Notes under the pieces: model-generated
Told to the model about the DNA's origin: nothing
The model's input: only the letters and a program-made list of their open reading frames with translations
Database searches by the model: none
IMG/VR virus record: IMGVR_UViG_3300000477_000008
Span: 1 to 28,646 of that record
Length of the DNA: 28,646 bases
Source: a virus
Direction: 5' to 3' (one strand)
Translations under genes and position numbers: made by a program
Shown: piece by piece, positions 1 to 6,365 of the stretch
Numbering within the stretch: the first letter of the stretch is position 1
Layout: each line of letters begins with the position of its first letter

Positions 1-270
1 AACTCCCTGCTTGAAGAACACCTGATGATCCTGTTATAATCGGTATGTGTTCAGTAGATCCAATTTTACCATCATTAGTAATACTTCCGTGTGTGTGACT
101 TGATGGCGTTCTCGAATCACTTAATCTTCCATCGTTTCCCTCACAGAACGTGTTTGCTTCAGTTCCAAAACTCCCTGCTTGAAGAACACCTGATGATCCT
201 GTTATAATCGGTATGTGTTCAGTAGATCCAATTTTACCATCATTAGTAATACTTCCGTGTGTGTGCTCTT
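1..270 (-). repeat. 168-nt tandem repeat in tail fibre gene
   Basis: Bases 1 to about 101 recur at 169 to about 269 with no mismatch that I can see, giving a 168-nt (56-codon) in-frame period. Sequence between the identical blocks differs after the shared HTHG codons. At least two units exist, and more may lie beyond the left edge. Confidence 0.9.
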
Positions 271-646
271 CAAGCGTTCCATCCGCGCCTTCAAGCTGAA
301 TTGGAACACTCCATTCTCCAGCAGGTGGTAAGTCACCATCTGGGAGTTTAATTGCAACGCTCATCCATAACTTATTTGAATCGGGAACGGGAGGCGTATT
401 GCTCCATGTTGCAGGAGTACCATTTCCAGTTGGTGTATCGGGGATTGTTGCGGCACGTTTAAAGATAAAGTGATACCAATTGCCATCTGTAACGACATAA
501 TCTAACACAGACCAATCATCCACGCCGTTTCCGACTTTATATTTCCCGGTGTCGGTTTCGTATCCCCATTCACCTTCCGCAAGCACAGGATCAACCGATA
601 TCCAATTAGCCGCCAAATCCCTTCTTAATTGTATTTGATATGCCAT
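1..646 (-). CDS. Tail fibre / receptor-binding protein, 3' end cut by window edge
   Basis: The frame opens at ATG 644-646 and stays open to base 1, so about 215 residues are visible and the C-terminus is missing. A GGAGG lies 8 nt upstream of the ATG. The N-terminus (QLRRDLAANW, then VLAEGEWGYETDTGKYKVGNG) is the shaft-start motif of many phage tail-fibre and major-tropism-determinant-like proteins. After about residue 120 come HTHGSITNDGKIGS units, typical of phage tail fibres and collar proteins. Two units of 56 residues are visible, with a 168-nt period, and about 101 nt of them are identical. The role is adsorption to the host surface. It is the last gene of the virion block seen here and follows another structural gene with only 1 nt between. 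The family-level call is firm; the receptor is unknown. Confidence 0.85.
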   Translation of the reverse strand, partial: MAYQIQLRRDLAANWISVDPVLAEGEWGYETDTGKYKVGNGVDDWSVLDYVVTDGNWYHFIFKRAATIPDTPTGNGTPATWSNTPPVPDSNKLWMSVAIKLPDGDLPPAGEWSVPIQLEGADGTLEEHTHGSITNDGKIGSTEHIPIITGSSGVLQAGSFGTEANTFCEGNDGRLSDSRTPSSHTHGSITNDGKIGSTEHIPIITGSSGVLQAGS

Positions 647-647
647 T

Positions 648-1022
648 TTATGCTCCTCCACAATCAATCTGCTGATTGGCTATATAATTGGATACTGCGT
701 TCCCTCCGTCAAGAAAAGCGGAATCGTTTAATTCCATATGACACCCGGCAGTGAATACATTCTCAATAATAGCCCCGATTCCGAACGCCTGCCGTGTGGT
801 TTCTTCCAATCCTCGATTACCAAGCGTTAAACACTTTAGAGTATTTCCATCAACTTCCTGTATTTCAACGATTTCTCTTGTCGCTCCCTCACGAATCATC
901 GCCCTGAACGGAGGATTTGGGAATACTGCCCCGGAATCAACAGGAATATTAACATCAGTTGAATCGTTAATAGCGGCAGAAAGGGTTGAGTTGGCGAAAT
1001 TAGCCGCCTGCAACCGTGGCAT
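648..1022 (-). CDS. Virion structural protein, tail-associated (putative)
   Basis: This 124-residue protein begins MPRLQAANFANSTLSAAI and contains VFPNPPFRAMIREGATREIVEIQEVDGNTL, then an RGLEETTRQAFGIGAIIENVFTAG segment. That pattern of a short beta-rich protein with an EIVEI strand followed by RGxExT and a late TAG motif occurs in tail-associated proteins encoded next to tail fibres. It has no signal peptide or membrane segment. It lies between another tail-like gene (5 nt upstream) and the tail fibre gene (1 nt downstream), and a GGAG precedes the ATG. A baseplate or fibre-adaptor role is inferred from position only. I recognise the pattern but not a named family. Confidence 0.6.
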   Translation of the reverse strand: MPRLQAANFANSTLSAAINDSTDVNIPVDSGAVFPNPPFRAMIREGATREIVEIQEVDGNTLKCLTLGNRGLEETTRQAFGIGAIIENVFTAGCHMELNDSAFLDGGNAVSNYIANQQIDCGGA

Positions 1023-1027
1023 TTCAA

Positions 1028-1432
1028 TCAGCTCCCATCTGCGAATACCGTGTTAATAACGAACTCAATCTTATCTCCCGGATTCAAGTTTAAAGGGAGA
1101 AAGGAGCCGCGCAGAAACAGGTATCCAGTCGTATTACTTTCATGATTAAACAATCCAACCTCATTAATCGCTTTTGGCGTAGAATCACAAGTAAGCTCAC
1201 CAACAACTCTGTAAGTGTTAAAGATGCCTGATTCGGGCGTAGATTCAACAACCGAAGAAGTGCCGTCTGTTCTGGCTTCTGCACCCGGAACTTCAAGTGT
1301 TTCATCAGTAATCTGAGCGGCTGTTGCTCCACCCGTTCCCCAATGAACCCATTTTGGCTCGGTGCTATCTCCTTTGATTCTGTCTGCAATGATTTTAAGA
1401 CCATTGTTTACGATTTTTACTATATCTGTCAT
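1028..1432 (-). CDS. Tail/baseplate-associated protein (putative)
   Basis: This 134-residue protein has WVHWGTGGATAA near residue 28, a central EVPGAEARTDGTSS segment, and a C-terminal INEVGLFNH...GYLFLRGSF...LNPGDKIEF strand set. The EVGLF/LFLRG/GDxIEF pattern recurs in small virion proteins encoded beside tail fibres, so a tail or baseplate role is likely. The start ATG at 1432 has a strong GGAGG with 8-nt spacing. The gene is in a compact series with the 52-residue ORF upstream (1 nt apart) and the structural gene downstream. The precise structural role cannot be read from the sequence. Confidence 0.6.
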   Translation of the reverse strand: MTDIVKIVNNGLKIIADRIKGDSTEPKWVHWGTGGATAAQITDETLEVPGAEARTDGTSSVVESTPESGIFNTYRVVGELTCDSTPKAINEVGLFNHESNTTGYLFLRGSFLPLNLNPGDKIEFVINTVFADGS

Positions 1433-1433
1433 G

Positions 1434-1592
1434 TTAATTTCCTCCTATAAATTTCTTTATTTTGTAAGCAATACGTTTCAACGGGTTCCTGCTCCAATAA
1501 GCAATAACCCCTTTATCTTCTACTGTACCGTCTGCCCTGATAACCTTAGCAGATATCGAGGCTTCTTTCATTGCTGCATGACTTTCAATCAT
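1434..1592 (-). CDS. Small phage protein of 52 residues (virion gene cluster)
   Basis: The ORF starts at ATG 1592 and ends with TAA at 1434-1436. The protein begins MIESHAAMKEAS, followed by KVIRADGTVEDKGVIAYW and a basic tail (SRNPLKRIAYKIKKF). The 'IRADGTVEDxGVIAYW...NPLKR' pattern is one I associate with tiny conserved phage proteins encoded between terminase and tail genes; the function is unknown. GGAG lies 6 nt before the ATG, at the end of the preceding gene, and the stop lies 1 nt before the next start. The tight fit between neighbours and the phage-like motif make it a real gene despite its length. Confidence 0.75.
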   Translation of the reverse strand: MIESHAAMKEASISAKVIRADGTVEDKGVIAYWSRNPLKRIAYKIKKFIGGN

Positions 1593-1593
1593 T

Positions 1594-1878
1594 TTACTCT
1601 CCTACCTGTTCGATGTATCCTCTCATGTTCACAAAGGCTAATGTATCGGTTGCATGGGAAGTTACTTGTACCCGAATCTTTGATAATGCCGGGAAGATAA
1701 TCGGTGTACCAAACACAGTGATATCAGATTCGTCTTTCACGAACCCACTATAATGGGGGGCATCTCTCCTCCAATATGGAAGTGGGATGACTTTGATATC
1801 TCTGTTCTGTTTAATCTGTTCCAGTCTGATGACTAAATCATCTACCGTGCTAAAAGTTTCGACTTCATACTCTGACAT
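1594..1878 (-). CDS. Hypothetical protein downstream of terminase
   Basis: This 94-residue protein (MSEYEVETFSTVDDL...) has an N-terminal helix (LVIRLEQIKQNRD) followed by a beta-rich region with WRRDAPHYSGFVKDESDITVFGTPIIFPALSKIRVQVTSHATDTL. No catalytic or metal-binding motif is visible, and no membrane segment. It lies 14 nt after the terminase large-subunit gene and 1 nt before the next small gene, so it belongs to the packaging/virion transcription unit. A minor virion or tail-connector role is possible but not shown. I do not recognise the family. Confidence 0.6.
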   Translation of the reverse strand: MSEYEVETFSTVDDLVIRLEQIKQNRDIKVIPLPYWRRDAPHYSGFVKDESDITVFGTPIIFPALSKIRVQVTSHATDTLAFVNMRGYIEQVGE

Positions 1879-1892
1879 GCTTTTAACCGCCC

Positions 1893-3128
1893 TTATAACC
1901 CTAGTAACCGCTTATTAAACGGCGCTAATCCCGGAGTTTTACCAAACACTGTATGCAAAAAGTATCGCTCCTCATCCTTGGTATGGTCGTTCTGTTTAAG
2001 TGGTTTGTCTTGCCCTTGTGCCTGAGCTCTAACATCCCAAACATAACCCCCATACTCTCTGATAGTTTCTTTACAACTTCGATGTATATAATATCTCCCC
2101 TGATGCAACATTGTTGCCTGTGTCCGAATACCGTCCAATACGGCATTGTCTGCTTCTATCACATTATGGAACCCGTCTTTCCTCAATTGTGCTTTGAAAC
2201 TGAGCGCGGAAGGATCTACAATAATCGCACGGGGTTTGATGTTACCAAGAAACGTCTTCATATCTTGCGAATATTCAACATCTGTCTTTTGTCTGCCTTG
2301 CACCGTATAATCGTAATAATATTCACGTTCTTTCCAAGCAAGATCGTCTTTTACTCCATACAACCCAAATGCAGTCGGGTTGTTTGTTCCATAATCTACT
2401 GCAACATAATAGGCTGTTGGTGAAGCAGGAGGTAAATCAATGACATGCCGTGATTCATCAAACATATCATACACGGCTCCTTCTGCCATTACCCATAACC
2501 CTTCGATATACCGTTTATACCATAATCCAGTATATTCCATTTTGAGTTGCTGCACAAACATGCGGTCAAGAAATGGATTATCGTCAATCCTGAATGGAAT
2601 ATGTTTTATATCAAGATCAGTTGTATCAATGAACTTTTTTAACCAGTGATACGGGGATTCGGGGTTAGAAGTGCCATCAAACTTTGCACCGGGTTTATCC
2701 AGTCTTGATTTTAACATTTGGAAAAAAGGTTCCGGCCACGTACTCACTTCATCGCCCATACAATAAACAAGCCCGATACCCTGTATTTTAGCTACTGCGC
2801 GATCATCGTTTGCACCGACCACATACGCTGGACGCCCAAATAAATCTATCTGGTTGCCTTTTCCATACAACCTTGATACATTATCTGAACCATATAACGC
2901 ACGTAATGGTTCAATCACGTTTCTGATAAGTGTGCGTTCTGTTTTACCTACAAGCATGAAGTTACCCGGCCCTTGATATTTCACTCGTAACGGCAACAGA
3001 AAAAAAGAAGCAACGGTTTTACCGCTTCGGACAGAACCAGTAAGAAGATTCCATCGTGCATTAGCTTCACGGAGCACATATTTTTGTTTTTTTGATAACG
3101 CCTGACGTTTATATACCATCGTCTTCAT
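1893..3128 (-). CDS. terL: Terminase large subunit (packaging ATPase-nuclease)
   Basis: This 411-residue protein packages viral DNA into proheads. The N-terminal ATPase has Walker A GSVRSGKT (residues 31-38) and Walker B VYCMGDE (121-127, catalytic E127). The C-terminal RNase H-fold nuclease has VAVDYGTNNPTAFG (D245), IIVDPSA (D305) and NDHTKDEERY (D381), the three acidic positions expected. Size and motifs fit the PBSX/Terminase_3-like group. The gene overlaps the 3' end of the putative small-subunit gene by 20 nt. The start at 3128 has GGAG 3 nt upstream; an in-frame ATG at 3119 is an alternative. The protein is complete, with no sign of an intein or frameshift. Confidence 0.95.
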   Translation of the reverse strand: MKTMVYKRQALSKKQKYVLREANARWNLLTGSVRSGKTVASFFLLPLRVKYQGPGNFMLVGKTERTLIRNVIEPLRALYGSDNVSRLYGKGNQIDLFGRPAYVVGANDDRAVAKIQGIGLVYCMGDEVSTWPEPFFQMLKSRLDKPGAKFDGTSNPESPYHWLKKFIDTTDLDIKHIPFRIDDNPFLDRMFVQQLKMEYTGLWYKRYIEGLWVMAEGAVYDMFDESRHVIDLPPASPTAYYVAVDYGTNNPTAFGLYGVKDDLAWKEREYYYDYTVQGRQKTDVEYSQDMKTFLGNIKPRAIIVDPSALSFKAQLRKDGFHNVIEADNAVLDGIRTQATMLHQGRYYIHRSCKETIREYGGYVWDVRAQAQGQDKPLKQNDHTKDEERYFLHTVFGKTPGLAPFNKRLLGL

Positions 3129-3492
3129 CGTCTCCGAATGCTATGTTTCGTTCCAATGCTGCAACAAGTTTGTCAAGACGTTGTCCTTTATCTGTATCTT
3201 CAACCACTTCTGTATAACCCCGTGTTTTCCCTATAGTTCTCAGAACCAGATTAATAGCCCTGAAATCTCCTTCATTAACCATCCTGCTCAATTGTGTTTC
3301 TGCCATATCAATAGTCATTTCGCGTGCTTCTTCTACAACCTGCCTGACTTTTTTAACGGTCTGTGCCCGTCTATATATTGTCCATCTCGCAATACCAAGA
3401 CGCCGGGCTGCAGCTGTCATGTTACCCCGAGAAGCCCATAACGCTTCAATAATTTCTTCATTTGAAACTACACGCCCGGGTAGTCTTGTCAT
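3109..3492 (-). CDS. terS: Terminase small subunit-like DNA-binding protein
   Basis: This 127-residue protein has an N-terminal helix-turn-helix (NEEIIEALWASRGNMTAAARRLGIARWTIYRRA, about residues 11-43). A helical segment follows, with DMAETQLSRMVNEGDFRAINLVLRTIGKTRGY, a pattern common in terminase small subunits, and the tail is acidic (GDDEDDGI). It would recognise the packaging site and load TerL. It lies directly upstream of terL and overlaps it by 20 nt, the usual order. The assignment rests on the HTH, the helical core and the position; TerS families are very diverse. Confidence 0.75.
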   Translation of the reverse strand: MTRLPGRVVSNEEIIEALWASRGNMTAAARRLGIARWTIYRRAQTVKKVRQVVEEAREMTIDMAETQLSRMVNEGDFRAINLVLRTIGKTRGYTEVVEDTDKGQRLDKLVAALERNIAFGDDEDDGI

Positions 3493-3494
3493 TG

Positions 3495-4697
3495 TTATCT
3501 CCTCTTCTTTATCGGTTTCAGATCAAACTTTATGGTGTCTGTATAATCATTATCAAAAACACCCATATCTTTGATGTATGCAAGGGTGGCTCTTTCATCA
3601 TCATATTTCTTTACCATCTTGTATCCTTCATACTCTTCTCTGTTCGTTGTATAATATAAAACATTCCTTAAAAGTGTCGTCTGTTTTGAACTGCAAGGTA
3701 GTGTTCTCAATGGTCTGACATTTGCCATATATTTTCTCAGGAATTTTTCGGCTATTTTGGTGTTAAACATATTATCTAAACTGATATCATAACGTTCATG
3801 ACGCATAGGTGTAAACATTTGATAATCCAGATTGGTAAATTTAACACGGAACGCCCCTGCATTATCATAGATCGGCGGTATCTGTCCAAACAACCCGTCC
3901 CATTCTTCCATAGTATCAAGTCCCGTTATACAGAACAACCTTAACCTGACTTTGCGGCGGGCAGCCCGGAGCATAGCAGCTACAAATTCTGAATCAGTAA
4001 ACGATTTTCCATACTTTTTTCGGCGTTCTTCTGTTGCAAACTCTATTCCTAACCTGTATATCGACCCCTGCCTCAGAGGAGCCTTTAAAAAGTCTTTCAG
4101 CATGATAGATTGTGTTGGTCTCGATAAAAACCCCGCAGAATCGTTTGTTACAATAATACAGTTTGGGTATTGAGTAAGCACCTTGTTTACTCGGGCTGGG
4201 CTATTTGTCTGATACGTATTCGTCCAAGAAGTCACACAAAAACTACACTTATTCTTACACCCCACTGATCCCCAATAATATCGACCTCCTTTACTCACAT
4301 TTGCTACAGGCACGTTTTCCCATTCTATAAGATTCGATGGATGAATAATTTCGTCTTTGCCCTCCCACGTGACGCACTTTAATTCTTTCATTTCATCAAT
4401 AGACTGGCATTTCAGGAGTTCAAATCCCTGACCAATATTTACATAATCCCCAAACAAGAACCAGAGTTTGTAATAGACTGCAGCATGTCCTCCTATCATT
4501 ATGATTTTATTCGGGTATTTGTTCCTCACTTTTTCAGCAAACCCAAGATCATGGACATCACATACTGAAACCAGCAGCATATCTGCATCTTCAGGTTCTA
4601 CGATTTCGTGCCCGTAAAACTTGGCTATATGGGTAAGCACTGATACCGTATACTGGATATGATCCATTTCCGTATTACATAATATTGCGAATTTCAT
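3495..4697 (-). CDS. Radical SAM enzyme with B12-binding-like N-terminal domain
   Basis: The N-terminal ~110 residues read as a cobalamin-binding-type Rossmann fold (ADMLLVSVCDVHDLGFAEKVR, then KIIMIGGHAAVYYKL and GDYVNIGQGFELL). The radical SAM core follows, with GSVGCKNKCSFC giving a CxxxCxxC 4Fe-4S site at about C147, C151 and C154, and then a TIM-barrel-like region to residue 400. Such enzymes cleave SAM to start radical chemistry such as methylthiolation, methylation or ring rearrangement; the substrate is unknown. I see no DxHxxG in the N-terminal domain, so B12 binding is not assured. The frame opens at a TTG (4715), but ATG 4697, after AAGGGT, is the likelier start. It overlaps the ParB-like gene by 23 nt and precedes terS by 2 nt, an unusual place for a metabolic enzyme. 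Confidence 0.8.
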   Translation of the reverse strand: MKFAILCNTEMDHIQYTVSVLTHIAKFYGHEIVEPEDADMLLVSVCDVHDLGFAEKVRNKYPNKIIMIGGHAAVYYKLWFLFGDYVNIGQGFELLKCQSIDEMKELKCVTWEGKDEIIHPSNLIEWENVPVANVSKGGRYYWGSVGCKNKCSFCVTSWTNTYQTNSPARVNKVLTQYPNCIIVTNDSAGFLSRPTQSIMLKDFLKAPLRQGSIYRLGIEFATEERRKKYGKSFTDSEFVAAMLRAARRKVRLRLFCITGLDTMEEWDGLFGQIPPIYDNAGAFRVKFTNLDYQMFTPMRHERYDISLDNMFNTKIAEKFLRKYMANVRPLRTLPCSSKQTTLLRNVLYYTTNREEYEGYKMVKKYDDERATLAYIKDMGVFDNDYTDTIKFDLKPIKKRR

Positions 4698-5349
4698 CGG
4701 CAACCCTTGCAGCAAACTTTTTCATGAGTTCTTTAGCCTTTTCGTTTTCATTAATCCCTTCTTCAAAAAAGACATTAAAATGGTCGCTATCTGTCGTTTT
4801 ATCGTCATATTCAATAGGTTCATCAATATGTTTAAACACAATCAGTTTGCCTATGATTATAGGCATAGATTTTCTGGCGTATTCACCGGACACGGGAGAA
4901 GTCCCTTCAACTTCGTTATGTATCTCGGGGATATCGTCTGCTATACCATACTGATCCCTCATATCTTCGAGCAATTTTTCCACTATCTCGGATTCTAACT
5001 CGACATCTTCCATCAGTTCCCTGAGCGCTTCTTGATCGGCTTCTATCATTGCCCCGATAGGGTCAAAAGTAAGCATAGCTTTATTCTCTTCTTCCTCAGA
5101 AAGATCCACATATTTCACCGGCACGGACTCTTCTTTATTTTTCAAAGCTATTTCGAGCCTTAAATGTCCATCAACAAGATTTCCGGTTCTTTTGTTCACA
5201 ATAATATCCCGAATCCATCCTATTTCGTCAAGCACTCCCGCCATAACGCTTTCTTGATATTCAGGATGTTTCCTCCAATTTTTCGGGTTCGGTTTAAGCT
5301 TCTTTGGCTCAACCGTGCCCGATTCAACGATTCTATTTGAAAAACTCAT
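4675..5349 (-). CDS. ParB-like nuclease-fold protein
   Basis: The N-terminal ~90 residues form a ParB/Srx-like domain: VEPKKLKPNPKNWRKHPEYQ, then LDEIGWIRDIIVNKRTGNLVDGHLRLEIAL, with the LVDGHLR box of this superfamily. A long acidic helical region follows (EEEENKAMLTF, ELMEDVELESEIVEKLLEDM), with an extra C-terminal part of unknown fold. The 224-residue length is short for chromosomal ParB, which carries an HTH; no HTH is evident. Phages often encode such proteins just before terminase genes, where they serve in DNA processing or modification rather than partition. It overlaps the radical SAM gene. A TATA-like promoter lies about 50 nt upstream. Confidence 0.8.
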   Translation of the reverse strand: MSFSNRIVESGTVEPKKLKPNPKNWRKHPEYQESVMAGVLDEIGWIRDIIVNKRTGNLVDGHLRLEIALKNKEESVPVKYVDLSEEEENKAMLTFDPIGAMIEADQEALRELMEDVELESEIVEKLLEDMRDQYGIADDIPEIHNEVEGTSPVSGEYARKSMPIIIGKLIVFKHIDEPIEYDDKTTDSDHFNVFFEEGINENEKAKELMKKFAARVADEIRNIM

Positions 5350-5395
5350 TTTGCGTCACTCATCCTTGCGACTAATCTGTTTTACTTCTGTTTTT

Positions 5396-5408
5396 CTATT
5401 ATATAACC
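5396..5408 (-). promoter_or_regulatory. Candidate archaeal promoter of the packaging/structural unit
   Basis: On the minus strand GATAAGGTTATATAATAG contains a TTATATAA TATA box preceded by an AAG-rich stretch. Transcription would start about 25 nt downstream, near 5373, leaving a short leader before the ParB-like ATG at 5349. It lies in the 65-nt gap and would drive the ParB-radical SAM-terminase-tail genes. Confidence 0.5.
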
Positions 5409-5414
5409 TTATCG

Positions 5415-6029
5415 TCACAATCTGTTCTCTGTTACGAGTTGGAAGTATAACTTATCATCTTTAGAATCATATTTTGCTTTAAGCAGCTTCAACTTTTCGG
5501 TCATAAATTCGATATACCGAATTATGGTCTTTTTACTTTTTCGGTAATTTATCCTTTTAATAATCCACTTAATCAGCGCTTCTTCACTCAATCTACCTCC
5601 ATTTTTGAGTTGTGGATGTGTCATTATCGCCCTGACCACCTTAGCTTTTGGTCTATCGGGTTCGCCCACTTTATCGGTGATAGTTTCATCAAACACCCAT
5701 AATCCTTCATCTTTCAGCAATTGTTCCAGTTCGTTCCAGTTATTAGCATCAAAAAGTTTTGTTTCCCACCCTTCCCCTTCTTTAACTGCAGGACATTCTG
5801 CAATATCATATTCTTGCAGTTTCGGATGATAGCAGGTGATAGAGAATATATCTGGCCGATTCCACTTTATATCCCACCCCCAGTTCCACGATGCGTGCTG
5901 ACATCTTTTGCATGATCTACTTTCGCCATCATACCTGAGTATTACTTTCCTGAACCCGTAATAATTTCTTTCATTTTCCTCACACTCTGCCTCATTTTGT
6001 CTAAAACGACCTGTGGGGTTAGTTTCCAT
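5415..6029 (-). CDS. Hypothetical protein with Cys-rich N-terminal zinc-binding region
   Basis: This 204-residue protein has, near residues 38-80, SCKRCQHASWNWGWDIKW, ITCYHP and AECPAV, a CxxC plus two further Cys that could bind zinc. The C-terminal half is charged and helical, with HPQLKNGGRLSEEALIKWIIKRINYRKSKKTIIRYIEFM, which resembles a winged-helix or HTH-like DNA-binding region. The start METNPTG has AAGGG 7 nt upstream. It follows two mini-ORFs and precedes the ParB-like gene, from which a TATA-like promoter separates it. No enzymatic motif is visible. A regulatory or DNA-binding role is inference. I do not recognise a named family. Confidence 0.65.
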   Translation of the reverse strand: METNPTGRFRQNEAECEENERNYYGFRKVILRYDGESRSCKRCQHASWNWGWDIKWNRPDIFSITCYHPKLQEYDIAECPAVKEGEGWETKLFDANNWNELEQLLKDEGLWVFDETITDKVGEPDRPKAKVVRAIMTHPQLKNGGRLSEEALIKWIIKRINYRKSKKTIIRYIEFMTEKLKLLKAKYDSKDDKLYFQLVTENRL

Positions 6030-6091
6030 ACTGTTTTCCCTTCATTTTGTCTTCCGTTTCCCGATTCGTTAATTTTCTTTTGATTTATCTA

Positions 6092-6211
6092 TCACCGGGG
6101 CATTAGGTTGAATTTTTTGTCGTTCATATTATTTAAAACCCTATGTTGTCTACCCAATCTTAAATAAAATCCTAAATTATCAATCTCTTCTATTTGCTCT
6201 TCTTTTTCCAT
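6092..6211 (-). CDS. Putative 39-residue protein
   Basis: The ORF runs from ATG 6211 to TGA 6092-6094 and encodes an acidic-then-basic peptide starting MEKEEQIEEIDNLGFYLRLG. A GAGGG Shine-Dalgarno sits 6 nt before the ATG, and the ORF begins 1 nt after the stop of the preceding 21-residue ORF. Spacing and ribosome site support translation; the function is unknown. It could be a short regulatory or antagonist protein. Confidence is limited by the size and the lack of a recognisable domain. Confidence 0.45.
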   Translation of the reverse strand: MEKEEQIEEIDNLGFYLRLGRQHRVLNNMNDKKFNLMPR

Positions 6212-6212
6212 T

Positions 6213-6278
6213 TCAATCCCTCGTTGTGTTCGAATTTTTTTCCTCAATTATGCAGACGCCAATCTCAATTCCGTTCAT
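6213..6278 (-). CDS. Putative 21-residue leader peptide or mini-protein
   Basis: The ORF MNGIEIGVCIIEEKNSNTTRD is preceded by a perfect GGAGGT 6 nt from its ATG at 6278, one of the best ribosome-binding sites in the window. It is the first ORF after a strong TATA-like element and lies directly before a 39-residue ORF with its own Shine-Dalgarno site. It may be a leader peptide or a genuine mini-protein; sequence alone cannot separate these. Confidence 0.4.
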   Translation of the reverse strand: MNGIEIGVCIIEEKNSNTTRD

Positions 6279-6336
6279 TCTTTTACCTCCATTCACCATT
6301 TCACCCGATTTTCTCAGACTTCATCAGGACAAAAAC

Positions 6337-6353
6337 ACTATATATATATACAA
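6337..6353 (-). promoter_or_regulatory. Candidate archaeal promoter after the primase-helicase gene
   Basis: The minus strand reads TTTGTATATATATAGTG, an extended TATA box just downstream of the stop of the primase-helicase gene. A start about 25 nt further would fall near 6313, leaving a ~35-nt leader before the first mini-ORF at 6278. It would serve the mini-ORFs and the gene at 5415-6029. Confidence 0.5.
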
Positions 6354-6365
6354 ATTATGACCTAA

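Noticed and set aside
1953-2423. 156-codon plus-strand frame opposite terL
   Set aside because: It is antisense to a complete terminase gene, with Cys/Ile/Phe-rich low-quality composition.
3495-4697. Radical SAM enzyme as the activase (NrdG) for the glycyl-radical domain
   Set aside because: Glycyl-radical activases are short and lack a B12-binding-type domain. This enzyme is much longer and lies 13 kb away in the packaging cluster.
4675-5349. Chromosome/plasmid partition ParB
   Set aside because: There is no neighbouring ParA ATPase and no HTH in the protein; its place beside terminase fits a phage ParB-like DNA-processing protein.
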